From Asaia astilbis JCM 15831 (GTDB lineage Bacteria; Pseudomonadota; Alphaproteobacteria; Acetobacterales; Acetobacteraceae): a stretch of 64,000 nucleotides of DNA. The notes under the pieces are model-generated. The model saw only the letters and a program-made list of their open reading frames with translations. It made no database searches and had not been told where the DNA came from. The stretch is from positions 1 to 64,000 of the forward strand of contig NZ_BAJT01000011.1 in NCBI RefSeq assembly GCF_000613845.1, read 5' to 3'. Below, piece by piece: positions 27,378 through 36,463 of this stretch. Numbering within the stretch: the stretch's first letter is position 1; every line of letters begins with the position of its first letter. Position numbers and translations under genes: made by a program.

Positions 27378-28016
27378 TTAGCGGCGAGTCCGTGCAGCCG
27401 AGCTGTGCTGACAGAGCTTCTCCGCCGAACGATTGAGATCCGCCGAGGCCAGTACCCTGAAGTCGAACACAACAACCTTGTCGATCGCAGGCGCTGCAAA
27501 GCTCTTGAAAGCCTCATGCGCTGGATCGAACCAGGCGGGGTCTGTAATCACGGGCTTGCCCACATAAAAGTTGCGGTCGCCCTCGGAAGCGAAGGTCACG
27601 ATGAAGGCCTGCTGCAAACCAGCATCGACCCCCTCACCACTATTTTGTAGACCCGTTTCGATCGTTTTTACGGGATGCGTTCCGTCAGGCCGACGTGAAT
27701 CCTGTGCCAGTCTGAGGAAACGTGCCGTGATTTCGGCGCGCATCGCCGCGGTCACACCCGGCTTGTAGCGAAACATGACGACATGGCGCAGCAGACCAGG
27801 ACGCCAGCTAGGCGACGTAAACGCAGGCAGACCGATTTGTGCGGCAAGCTGGCGGGCTGCAACTGTCCCGCTATCGACCACAGGAAGTGTGGCCATTGGC
27901 CCTGAAGAGGCAATCGGCAGGGAATAAGGGTCGGCTTTGGCTGGTGCTGCGGCGAGCATCAGAGCCGTGCCAGAGATAAAAACTCCCAGAAGGGAGAGGC
28001 GTCCAGAATGAAACAT
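27378..28016 (-). CDS. Exported Dabb-domain (stress-responsive alpha/beta barrel) protein
   Basis: A 212-residue protein with an N-terminal signal peptide (LLGVFISGTALMLAAAPAKA). A Dabb ferredoxin-like domain follows, beginning LRHVVMFRYKPGVT near residue 76 and closing with VVVFDFRVLAS. Dabb domains are dimeric alpha/beta barrels seen in stress-induced plant proteins and in small-molecule enzymes; the bacterial exported ones have no settled function. The M13 peptidase gene follows on the same strand and may be co-transcribed. Confidence 0.7.
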   Translation of the reverse strand: MFHSGRLSLLGVFISGTALMLAAAPAKADPYSLPIASSGPMATLPVVDSGTVAARQLAAQIGLPAFTSPSWRPGLLRHVVMFRYKPGVTAAMRAEITARFLRLAQDSRRPDGTHPVKTIETGLQNSGEGVDAGLQQAFIVTFASEGDRNFYVGKPVITDPAWFDPAHEAFKSFAAPAIDKVVVFDFRVLASADLNRSAEKLCQHSSAARTRR

Positions 28017-28115
28017 GACGGCTAACGCACTCCACGGTGATAGTCCTGTCTGATCCTAGAACAGGTTCTCACCGGGAGAGGGCTTAAATTCGCCGTAGGA
28101 CAAAAAACGCTTTTG

Positions 28116-28940
28116 TTATGACGCCGTCAAAGACCGTCTGAAGCGTCGGGCCTTGATCTGGATGAGTTGGTACATCGCCTTTGCGACCAGAACCTGAATC
28201 CTCGAATGCGGCGTAAAGCCGATCGTCTTGAAAATCATGCTGGTGACACGATTGATGTGCTTGGGCTGATAGCAGTCCATCGCCCGGGCCATATAGGCAG
28301 CGATGCATTTCTTGTGGTCGTAAGGCGTGCTGGTCGACATGTTTGTCGTATAATAGGCCGTTGCAAGCTCATCGTCCTCGCTCTCGGTGACCCGCCCGAG
28401 AGCAATCTTCGTGCGTTGCCAGACACTCAGCTTCTCACGCTTGAGATAACGATTCATGTGATCGTAGAAGAGTTTGAAGTGACGATATTCATCTGCAGCG
28501 ATCTGCTTGCAGATGGCCTTGAGCACCGGCTCTTCCGTTGCATCGGCCATCGCCGTGTAGAAAGACGACGTTCCCGTCTCGACCATACAGCGCGCAATCA
28601 GTTCGCCTGTGCGCGATCCGCGGATCGACGCATCGACATCCTGCTCGATATGATAGGTCGCGCGATAGCGCTCGAACGCCTTCATGTAATCCCAGCTCGG
28701 GTCCGCAAGCATCGCCCATTTACCGAGCGCATCGCCATGCTGAACCTCCTCGATGGCCCAGTTATCCGCCGCCTGACGGAAGTCCGGGTCGCCAACGAAG
28801 ACGTTGCCGAGATAGACTGCGTAATCGAGCCCGTTGCGCTCGACGACCGCCGCAGCCTTGATGACCGGAATGATTTCCGGGTCCACACGGGATGCATCAA
28901 AAGCATCCCAGTCCATCTGATCGATGCGCCAATGTTTCAT
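28116..28940 (-). CDS. Ferritin-like diiron carboxylate protein
   Basis: A 274-residue helical protein with a four-helix diiron site. The first glutamate is in AAAVVERNGLDY, then NWAIEEVQHGDAL (EExxH), CMVETGTSSFY, and IAADEYRHFKLF (second ExxH). This matches acyl-ACP desaturase/AurF/MiaE-type oxygenases; the specific reaction is not clear. Start ATG 28940 is chosen because the longer upstream frame is not protein-like. It is divergent from bioB across about 120 bases that hold two small palindromes. Confidence 0.72.
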   Translation of the reverse strand: MKHWRIDQMDWDAFDASRVDPEIIPVIKAAAVVERNGLDYAVYLGNVFVGDPDFRQAADNWAIEEVQHGDALGKWAMLADPSWDYMKAFERYRATYHIEQDVDASIRGSRTGELIARCMVETGTSSFYTAMADATEEPVLKAICKQIAADEYRHFKLFYDHMNRYLKREKLSVWQRTKIALGRVTESEDDELATAYYTTNMSTSTPYDHKKCIAAYMARAMDCYQPKHINRVTSMIFKTIGFTPHSRIQVLVAKAMYQLIQIKARRFRRSLTAS

Positions 28941-28988
28941 GACGCCCTGATGACATGCCCGGATCGTTTTGGGTAGACACTTCGCACA

Positions 28989-29038
28989 GGTGCGTGACAA
29001 GCGCACCCATACTGTGGCATCGCTGCCGGAAATTTCCG
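28989..29038. promoter_or_regulatory. Two palindromes in the divergent diiron gene-bioB region
   Basis: GGTGCG (28989-28994) and CGCACC (29002-29007) are mirror images seven bases apart. CGGAAATTTCCG (29027-29038) is a perfect 12-base palindrome ending 20 bases before the likely bioB start. Both are candidate operators controlling one or both divergent genes; neither matches the BioR or BirA boxes I know. Confidence 0.35.
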
Positions 29039-29058
29039 TTTTCAAATGCTTTGGAGCC

Positions 29059-30089
29059 ATGCCCCGCATGTCCCTCGACACCCTGACCCGCGATCCGGTC
29101 CTTCCCCGCGAAACCCGAACCCAGGCGGTTGGCAGCCCGAGATCAGACATGACTGGACACGCGATGAAGTGGCGGCCCTCATCGACCTGCCCTTCCCCGA
29201 ACTGATCTTCCGCGCCCAGCTGGCTCACCGCGCCTATTTCGACCCGACGCGCGTGCAGATCTCCACGCTGCTTTCGATCAAGACGGGCGGTTGCCCGGAA
29301 GATTGCGCCTATTGCCCGCAGAGCGCGCTGCACGAGAAGAGCGTCAAGGCCGAACGTCTGATGGCGCTCGAAAAGGTGCTGACCGAAGCGCGCGCCGCCA
29401 AGGCTGCCGGAGCCGGTCGTTTCTGCATGGGTGCCGCCTGGCGTTCGCCCAAGGAACGCGATCTCGATACCGTCTGCGCCATGATCAAAGGCGTGAAATC
29501 GCTCGGTCTTGAAACCTGCGTCACGCTCGGCATGCTCGATGGCGATCAGTCACGCCGCCTCAAGGAAGCGGGGCTCGACTATTACAATCACAATCTCGAC
29601 ACCTCACCTGAGTATTACGACAAGATCATCACCACCCGCACCTATCAGGACCGTCTCGACACGCTCTCGAACGTGCGCGATGCCGGGATCAATGTCTGCT
29701 GTGGCGGCATCGTCGGCATGGGTGAGGATGAGAGCGATCGAGCAGGGCTGATCGCGTCTCTGGCTTCCCTCCCCCAGCATCCCGAGAGCGTGCCGATCAA
29801 CCTGCTCGTCCGCGTGGAAGGCACACCACTGGCAGAAGCCGAAGCGGTCGATCCGATCACCTTCGCGCGCGTCGTGGCCGCTGCACGGATCACCATGCCT
29901 GCCAGCCATGTGCGTCTCGCCGCCGGTCGTGAGCTCATGAGCGACGAAGCCCATGCTCTGGTCTTCCTTGCCGGTGCAAACTCGATTTTCTGCGGCGACA
30001 AACTATTGACCACGCCCAATCCTGCCGAACATCGTGACCGCAAGCTTTTGGCAAACCTCGGTATGAAGCCGATGACCGAAGGTCACTGA
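29059..30089 (+). CDS. bioB: Biotin synthase (probable N-terminal frameshift)
   Basis: Radical SAM enzyme inserting sulfur into dethiobiotin. The [4Fe-4S] motif is [13 protein letters not shown], followed by [25 protein letters not shown] and NICCGGI-like [12 protein letters not shown], to the C-terminal [20 protein letters not shown]. The plausible start ATG (29059 or 29068, with GGAG just upstream) is in a different frame from the body; one missing base between about 29110 and 29140 would join [17 protein letters not shown] to [11 protein letters not shown]. Restored length about 343 residues. No bioA, bioD or bioF is in the window. Confidence 0.92.
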
Positions 30090-30122
30090 GGTTCAGCTCT
30101 CCTCGGGAGGGTTTCTGAAAAC

Positions 30123-30159
30123 AAAAAGGCCAGTCCCTGTTACGGGGACTGGCCTTTTT
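30123..30159. terminator. Bidirectional terminator after bioB
   Basis: AAAAAGGCCAGTCCC (30123-30137) pairs perfectly with GGGACTGGCCTTTTT (30145-30159) over a seven-base loop. The A- and T-runs at its ends let it stop transcription from both bioB and the convergent TonB-receptor gene. Confidence 0.9.
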
Positions 30160-30174
30160 GTTTGAACGGTTACC

Positions 30175-30216
30175 GGGGCTCTGCCCCACGCCCCGGAAAG
30201 GGGCAGAAGCCCCTTT
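30175..30216. repeat. GGGGC palindromic (REP-like) element
   Basis: Three overlapping inverted pairs occur in 42 bases: GGGGC/GCCCC (30175-30187), GCCCC/GGGGC (30190-30204), and AAAGGGGC/GCCCCTTT (30197-30216). The last two share an arm and exclude each other. Elements of this GGGGC...GCCCC look are common between genes in acetic acid bacteria. It sits at the 3' ends of bioB and the TonB receptor. Confidence 0.6.
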
Positions 30217-30227
30217 CATCCCTGGAT

Positions 30228-32498
30228 TTAGAAATCTGCTGTGATTGAGAACTTGAACGTACGCGGCAGACCCTGAAGCAAGTATCCCCCGAAGGCACTC
30301 TCCCAGTAACGGGAATTCGCAATGTTATCGACACCCAGACGGGTTGTGATCGCCTTGTGCTCGACCACAAAGCTATAGCGCGCCCCCAGATCGAAACGCG
30401 TCCAGTTCGGCACACGCAGCGTGTTAAGATTATCGACGTACTGATGTCCTGTGTGGATCACACGGCCTGTCACTGTCGCCCCACGGAGGAAAGGCAGATC
30501 GTATTCAAGGTTACCATTGATCGTATAGCCCGGCACCCCGATTGCACGATTGCCATTATAGAGACCACCCGACGTGCGACGCTGGTCTGCGTCGATAATC
30601 GACGTACCGCCATTGAAACGCAGCCCCTTGATGATTTCCCCGTTTACGGTGAATTCGATTCCACGGTTACGCTGCTGGCCATTCACCGCGTAGAGGAACT
30701 GTCCTGTATTGCCCAAAGGAACAGCGTACGCATTGGGTTTGTCGATCTGGAAAAGCGAGACCGTCGTGGAGAAACGGCCGATATCGTATTTCGCCCCGAC
30801 CTCATACTGAACAGACTGATAGGGCGGGAACACCTGTCCAAGATTGACGACATTGCCACTCGCCGCCGGAACCTGAGAAAGCCCCTCGATCCGGTTGAAA
30901 TAAATCGATGTCTGACGCGTCGGATGCACAACCAGCCCGACAACAGGGGTGAAAGCTCCCTTGTCATAGGACGTCGGATCGCCAACGCCGTAATTATATC
31001 CGACTGCCTTAATCGACTGATAGCGGAAGCCTGCAGTCAGTGCCACGCGATCATGGAACGCCGATACCGTGTCTGAGAAAAACAGGCTCCAGAGCCGGGT
31101 ACGGCTGTTCAGTTTCGGATTATCGATGTTTCCGCCGATCCAGGTCTCTGGCTGCGCGGACCGGTAATAGGTCGGATGATACAGGTTCGTGCTCTGATTG
31201 GTCAGGGCAAAAGCATACGCCGTCGCCGCATCCTCCCACAGCCCCGATCCACCGGCATTGATCTCATGCTTCAGACCGACCGTATGGAAGTGGGCGCGCA
31301 GGCCTGCCTGCGTGCTCTTGTTTGTCTGGACGTAAGGGACGTACATCGCGCCATTATAGGCGGCGCCCGTCTGGCTGTTTGTAACGGTGACGCTTCCGTA
31401 ATCGCCCTTTTCATTGCCTCCAAGACCACCGAATTGGGCGTAGCTTGTCAGGTAATCGGTAAAGTCATGCTCGATTTTGAGCTTACCGTAGATGTAGTTC
31501 AGCTCGGTATAGGTCCAGGGCTGCCCATAATTTGCGCCAGCACCCGGCACCTTGGGAACGCTTGTCACACCGCTCAGAAAGACGCCGCCACGTCCGCCGT
31601 TCACGCCCTGATTTTCATAGGCCATGTCGATCGTGACGCGTGTCCGCTTCGAACTGTCATGCCAATCGAACCCTCCACCAACTGCGACTTGGTGGCGCTT
31701 CTCGCGATCGATCGCGCTGACGCCACTGCGTCCGGCGACATTGATACGCACGCCGAACTGCTTGTCCCGTCCGAAGCGGCGTCCGACATCGATTGCCCCA
31801 CCGCCCATTGAGGAGCTGGTGTAATCACCTGTGACACGCGTCAGCGGCGTGTCACCCGCATGCTTGAATTCGAGATTGACGTTACCGCCCTGAGCAGTAC
31901 CGCCGGGAGCCGCGCCGTTCAGAAAGGCACTCGCGCCGTTCAGCACCTGCACCTGATCGTAGAGTTGGGGAGAGACGAGCTGGCGCGGCGTAATGCCATA
32001 AAGGCCATCGATGGAGACGTCATCGCCATAGACCGGAAAGCCGCGAATGACGAACTGCTCGGAGAAATTACCGTAGCCGTATGTGGTGCGCACGGTCGGG
32101 TCGTTCATCAGAACTTCACCCAGCGTCTGGGACTGCTGGTTCAGAATGAGGGCAGACGTATAACTGCGCACATTAAAGGGCACGTCGAGGCCCTTCTTGT
32201 TGCCCAATGCGCCGAGATTGCCGCCTGACTTGACCTCCATACGGTTCTGGCGCTGTGCCTTGACCTCGATCTGCTCATCATTCGTGAGGGCTTGCGCCTT
32301 CTCACTGCCACTCATGCGCGTGCCGGAGGCCGGAGCATCTTTACCTGATTTTGACTGAGGATGTGCTTGAACCTGCGTTTGAGCATGTCCCTGACCGTGA
32401 CAAAGCACAGAGGTAGACAGCATGAGCAGGCTGGAGAGCGCGACATAACGTGAGCGCTGCCCAAGGAAATTGAGGTTAAGCAGGGTCTGGCTGTTCAA
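30228..32498 (-). CDS. TonB-dependent siderophore receptor
   Basis: Outer-membrane beta-barrel receptor of 756 residues, frame intact. After an N-terminal signal region (LLMLSTSVLCHGQGHA) comes a TonB box (EQIEVKAQ). The plug domain carries SFxxR-like NVRSYTSAL, FVIRGFPVYGDDVSIDGLYG and VQVLNGASAFLNGAAPGG, and the barrel ends in an aromatic residue (FKFSITADF). The pattern matches FhuE/FpvA-type ferric siderophore receptors; the ligand is unknown. The only start that includes the full leader is TTG 32498 with a poor ribosome site. It is divergent from a PepSY operon typical of iron-reducing accessory functions, so iron regulation is expected, though I could not find a convincing Fur box. Confidence 0.9.
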   Translation of the reverse strand: MNSQTLLNLNFLGQRSRYVALSSLLMLSTSVLCHGQGHAQTQVQAHPQSKSGKDAPASGTRMSGSEKAQALTNDEQIEVKAQRQNRMEVKSGGNLGALGNKKGLDVPFNVRSYTSALILNQQSQTLGEVLMNDPTVRTTYGYGNFSEQFVIRGFPVYGDDVSIDGLYGITPRQLVSPQLYDQVQVLNGASAFLNGAAPGGTAQGGNVNLEFKHAGDTPLTRVTGDYTSSSMGGGAIDVGRRFGRDKQFGVRINVAGRSGVSAIDREKRHQVAVGGGFDWHDSSKRTRVTIDMAYENQGVNGGRGGVFLSGVTSVPKVPGAGANYGQPWTYTELNYIYGKLKIEHDFTDYLTSYAQFGGLGGNEKGDYGSVTVTNSQTGAAYNGAMYVPYVQTNKSTQAGLRAHFHTVGLKHEINAGGSGLWEDAATAYAFALTNQSTNLYHPTYYRSAQPETWIGGNIDNPKLNSRTRLWSLFFSDTVSAFHDRVALTAGFRYQSIKAVGYNYGVGDPTSYDKGAFTPVVGLVVHPTRQTSIYFNRIEGLSQVPAASGNVVNLGQVFPPYQSVQYEVGAKYDIGRFSTTVSLFQIDKPNAYAVPLGNTGQFLYAVNGQQRNRGIEFTVNGEIIKGLRFNGGTSIIDADQRRTSGGLYNGNRAIGVPGYTINGNLEYDLPFLRGATVTGRVIHTGHQYVDNLNTLRVPNWTRFDLGARYSFVVEHKAITTRLGVDNIANSRYWESAFGGYLLQGLPRTFKFSITADF

Positions 32499-32630
32499 CA
32501 GGGTGGTCTCATTGACAAGGGGTAAATGACGCGGTCAAATAGACGCGATTAAGAAACGCTCGCAACTAAACTTTGGCCCGGCTGGCGGTATGCTCGTCAG
32601 GATACAGGAGCCCTGTTGCACAGGAACCAC

Positions 32631-32909
32631 ATGAAAAAGAGTAGCACCAAGAAGGATGCGAGATGGCTTACTCGCGCCAGGACGCTCAGGCTCGTCTTTG
32701 GGCTCGCAGTTGTTTATCTTTCAGCCGTCGGCGCGATCTGGCTGTCTCGACATTTCGGTGGCGAATCGATGTTGATCATCGGGTTTCTCGGTGCTTTCAT
32801 CCTGATGCCCGCACTGCTTTTGTTGATCTTCACGATCCCTATGCGCCGTCGCCGTGACGTCGTCCGGTGTCTCGCCTTTCTTACGCCCTGCCTCGGATGG
32901 TGCTTCTAA
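32631..32909 (+). CDS. Small membrane protein of the iron-uptake operon
   Basis: A 92-residue protein with a basic N-terminus and two hydrophobic helices (LVFGLAVVYLSAVGAIWL and MLIIGFLGAFILMPALLLLIF), then a short basic tail. AGGA lies six bases before ATG 32631. Its stop TAA overlaps the next start (TAATG). Small two-helix proteins like this commonly accompany PepSY and DUF3325 genes next to TonB receptors (DUF3649-like), but I cannot confirm the family. Confidence 0.6.
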   Translation: MKKSSTKKDARWLTRARTLRLVFGLAVVYLSAVGAIWLSRHFGGESMLIIGFLGAFILMPALLLLIFTIPMRRRRDVVRCLAFLTPCLGWCF

Positions 32910-34369
32910 TGCGTGATACACTTCGCGCCCGTATGGTCTGGCTCCACGGATGGGTCGGTTTTCTCGGCGGCCTGGTCTTGGTTGTTGTCTTTACCGGTGG
33001 ATCTCTGGCTCTCTTCGACACCGAGCTGACACACTGGATGCAGCCGGAGCTCTCACGCAGTCTCGAACACCCTCTGAGCGATGACGCGCTCAATACGGTC
33101 GGCAAACTGGCGCAGGAGATGCGTCAACAGGGCGAAAATGCCTTCATCACCCTCCCCAGCGAACGTGATCCGATGCTTCGTATCTTGCATTTCACCGGCC
33201 ACGCCTTTGTTGGCTCGGTCTATAACGCAGCAGATGGCTATCCCATTCTCACCCGCGAGACCGCAGGTGGGCAGCTTTTTTACGACCTGCATCACTCGCT
33301 CTATTACGGCCCTTTCTGGGGGAATATGGTCACCGAGATCGCCGCCGTGGGACTTCTGGTGGCTGTCGCCACAGGCATCATCATCCATTTCCGCAGCATT
33401 TTTGCCGATCTGCTGCTCTTTCGTCCTTTCGCCACCAAGGCGAGGGCCTGGATGGATGCGCATATCCTTGCTGGGCTGCTGTTTCTGCCTTTCATGGCCA
33501 TGATGGCCTACACAGGCGCGGTCATTCATGCCCCGAGGCTTTTTCCCATGTTCGGTGGCGCCCATCATGGTCATGAGCGCCCGGCAAGACAGCATGCTGG
33601 TCAAGGCCAGGCCCTGACTCCTCCTTCGCTCGCCCCCCTGGCCCCGATGCTCCATAGGGCAGAAGACATCTTTGGCCCTGGCTCGATCGTTGATCCTTTT
33701 CGAGCGGGGCACAGTGTCAATGACAATGGCCGATTCAGCGACACTCGCCATGACGCGGGATCATGTGACGTTTTCCGAGCGCGACGGTAAGCAGATCAGC
33801 ATCACACGCACACCGGACACACTGCACCGCATCACCGGAATCCTGCGTGGACTTCATTTCATCCGGTGGGCGCTCTCCCCTTGCGATGGCTCTATTTCAT
33901 TTCAGGCCTTGTTGGCAGCGTCATGATGTCCGGTGGGCTGATTCTGTTTCTGATGAAGCACCGGGCCAAAAAGAGAAGAACATTCCTTTTTCGTCTGGCC
34001 GAAACGCTCACCATCGCCGTCACAACGGGACTGCCCCTCGCCTGCCTTGCCTATCTCTGGGCAAACCGGCTTTTCTGGTCCGACCTGCCTGATCGCAGTC
34101 TCTTCGAGATCAGATCCTTTTTCATCATCTGGGCTCTCTCGCTCATCCACGCGGCCGTCAGAAACTTCACGGGACGCCCGCAGAAGGGGTGGAACGAGCA
34201 ATGCTGTGTCTTTGCGGCTTTTGCCCTCGCTCTCTGCCCGCTTGATTTCATCACCCGAAACGTCAACAGCTTTCTGAGCGGCTTTGATGTTTACAAAACG
34301 GTGGACCTCACCGCCTTGTGCCTCGGTGCAATCGCCCTCTTCATCCATCGCAGGCTTATCGCCTTATGA
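32909..34369 (+). CDS. PepSY-associated transmembrane protein (two frameshifts)
   Basis: About 487 residues after correcting frame near 33700 and near 33875. It has an N-terminal helix after MVWLHGWVGFLGGLVLVVVF, a PepSY periplasmic segment, LFYDLHHSLYYGPFWG, then helices with the heme-type histidines (AHILAGLLFLPFMAMMAYTG). After the breaks come ITGILRGLHFIRWALPL and four more helices. This is the PepSY_TM layout of proteins linked to ferric-siderophore reduction at the inner membrane. It overlaps the genes on both sides (TAATG and ATGA). Reads as a normal gene with sequence errors. Confidence 0.8.
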
Positions 34370-34674
34370 TCATTATCGTTATTGCGATCTCATTCTGGTC
34401 CGTCGCCCTCTTCGCCCATGCCATGCTTCAGCCCAAGATGCTGCGCGTGCTGACGCTCACGCCGCCTCCCCGGCTGCCTCTGCAACTGAGCCGCATCGTC
34501 TTGCCTGTTCTGGCCGTGTTTCTATGTTGGCAGCTCCCGTTTCCTTACGGGGTTCTCGCATGGTTCGGGACAGCCTCTGTCGGAGGCATCCTTGCGAGCG
34601 GATTTCTGACCTATCTGTCGGCACGCAACATGAAGCGCCTTGGGCTTCTGGACAAACCCTCCCCCACCCCCTGA
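34366..34674 (+). CDS. DUF3325-like membrane protein
   Basis: A 102-residue protein with three hydrophobic segments, starting IIIVIAISFWSVALFAHAM, and MLRVLTLTPPPRLPLQL between helices one and two. Size, topology and place at the end of a PepSY operon fit the DUF3325 family found with TonB receptors. Start ATG 34366 overlaps the PepSY stop (ATGA). Function is unknown but presumably accessory to siderophore iron uptake. Confidence 0.65.
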   Translation: MIIIVIAISFWSVALFAHAMLQPKMLRVLTLTPPPRLPLQLSRIVLPVLAVFLCWQLPFPYGVLAWFGTASVGGILASGFLTYLSARNMKRLGLLDKPSPTP

Positions 34675-34711
34675 ACGACAGTCATGCCGCGCACATGATG
34701 AAACCCACGGC

Positions 34712-35498
34712 TCAGGACTTGCTGTCAGCCTGAGCTCTGCTCTCCGAGGCCCGCCGGGCATATCCTGCCGCCCGTTCTGCCTGTCCCGCTCCTCGGGCGG
34801 CGCGAGCCGCGCAATCCAGCCCACGTGCCATTCCCCGATAATCGAGACTGTCACGCCGTGCCGTAACAGCCCTAAGTGCATCCGTTTCGGCTTTACCAAA
34901 AGCCCCCTGACTCATGGCCAAGCGTGAGTCGATTTCGGCACGATCCGCCTGTTCCAGCAAGGGCGGCTTTGCAGAATGCGGGAAGGCTTTCGCCACTGCC
35001 GCAAGGGTCGCAACATCCTTCAAACCATCGGCAGCCAGGCCCGTCAGAAAAAGATGTCGCTCTTTCAGCGCAGGATCGCTGGTCGTGATCTTACGGCCCG
35101 TTTCCAAGGCTTGCTGATACGCCTCAAGGCGACAATACGACGCCATGGCGACGAGCTCCAGCTCCACGCCCGGTTGATCGCCCCGCAGTGCCAGATCCCC
35201 TCGCACGCGGGCCACCGTTGCGAGGCTGCACGCGCATCGTTCATCCCGAGCTGGGCAACGCCTAGATTATACCTGCGTCACTGAGGGCTTTGGCATCGTC
35301 ACGCAAGAGCGCCCGTCCATAGGCAGCCTCGAATTGCGTTTTCGCCTGACTGGCACGTGTCATGTCGAACGCTTCACGCCCGACATCCATGGCATTGGCA
35401 TAATCCTGATCGGGACGCGCTGCATTCTGGTCGACAGCACCGGAACAAGCCGTCAGCGCCAATGCGAACATTGCACTCGAAGAGAGAAGCCTCTTCAT
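34712..35498 (-). CDS. TPR-like lipoprotein ending the MCE operon (two frameshifts)
   Basis: About 262 residues after restoring a base near 35272 and near 35225. The N-terminus is a lipoprotein signal with lipobox LTAC (cysteine 18). The rest is helical with alanine-rich repeats resembling TPR units (FEAAYGRALLRDDAKALSD, NLGVAQLGMNDARAA, YCRLEAYQQALETGRKI). Its start overlaps the MCE gene stop by ATGA, so it belongs to the transport operon. Such operons often end with an outer-membrane lipoprotein partner; this one may bridge the MCE protein to the outer membrane. Confidence 0.65.
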
Positions 35499-36463
35499 GG
35501 CTTGATATCTCCTGCACGCAGTTTCTTCGGCGTGTCCTTGCTGCCACTCCCCCCCAAAATCCAGAGGCTGCGCAACTGATCGGTCAGTTGCTTGAGGCTG
35601 TTTGCTGTCGCCTGAGCCTGGGTCAGCAGAGCGGGCAGTTGAGCACTCGTTTCATCCAGATGGGACATCGTTTCCTTGAGCTGAGGCGTCGCCTTTTTAA
35701 CATCAGCGCTGCTCGACCTCAGATTACTCATCGTCCCTTCGGTCTGTTTGAGAACGCCCGACACCTGTGCCTCGATCGGTTTCAGACGCTCGATCGAGTC
35801 CTGAAGTGACTTCACAACAGCATCCGCATGGCTGAGCAGCCCGTCATCCATGACCAGCCCGCCGATCGAGCCTTTTCCGGAGCGAATGGCTGCTGTCACC
35901 GCAGCAAGATCGGCCATGATCTTGTCCGCATTCTGCAGGCTCGGCATGATGCCAGCACGAATATCGCTGATGGTCTTGGTGATCATGTCAGCGGGGTTGG
36001 GTTCGACTGTCGCTTCGAGCTCGGCGAAGCCCCAATCCATTTCCGGCCCCTTACTCCGCTCAAGCTCGATATAGCTCGCGCCAGCGACGACAAAGCGGTG
36101 CCGAATGATCGCGCGGCTATCCTTGCGGATATAGGGTTCGAACTGGGGGTCGATATCCGCAATCGCATACATATTGCCATGGGGGTTGATCTTCACGGCG
36201 CGGATCGACCCGATACGGATGCCCATGAGCTCGATGTCATTACCGACGGCAAGACCTGCAATGCCGCTCTCTGGCAGATTGAAATGCAGCTTGCCCGAGG
36301 GGGTCAGCCAGTCACGCAGAACGCCCGCCTCGATGATCGCAAAAATGAAGAGGCCAAAGGTCGCGACCACGAGAATACCAACCCACTCATCGGCATAACG
36401 AACGCGCATGAGCGGGCGGGAAGATCCTGCGTTGCCTGAATTGGAGCGAACTCGAAACATCAC
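35495..36463 (-). CDS. mlaD: MCE/MlaD family lipid-transport protein
   Basis: A 322-residue inner-membrane-anchored periplasmic protein. One N-terminal helix (WVGILVVATFGLFIFAIIEAG) is followed by a single MCE domain (about 57-135) with PESGIAGLAVGNDIELMGIRIG and GASYIELE, then a long alpha-helical C-terminus with coiled-coil character. MCE proteins form hexamers that pass phospholipids across the periplasm with an MlaE permease and MlaF ATPase. It overlaps both neighbours by ATGA. Longer than E. coli MlaD; the helical tail resembles Mce or PqiB tunnels. Confidence 0.87.
   Translation of the reverse strand: MMFRVRSNSGNAGSSRPLMRVRYADEWVGILVVATFGLFIFAIIEAGVLRDWLTPSGKLHFNLPESGIAGLAVGNDIELMGIRIGSIRAVKINPHGNMYAIADIDPQFEPYIRKDSRAIIRHRFVVAGASYIELERSKGPEMDWGFAELEATVEPNPADMITKTISDIRAGIMPSLQNADKIMADLAAVTAAIRSGKGSIGGLVMDDGLLSHADAVVKSLQDSIERLKPIEAQVSGVLKQTEGTMSNLRSSSADVKKATPQLKETMSHLDETSAQLPALLTQAQATANSLKQLTDQLRSLWILGGSGSKDTPKKLRAGDIKP

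Noticed and set aside
32499-32630. Fur box between the TonB receptor and the PepSY operon
   Set aside because: TTGCGAGCGTTTCTTAATCG on the minus strand is only loosely like an alphaproteobacterial Fur site; too many mismatches to call.
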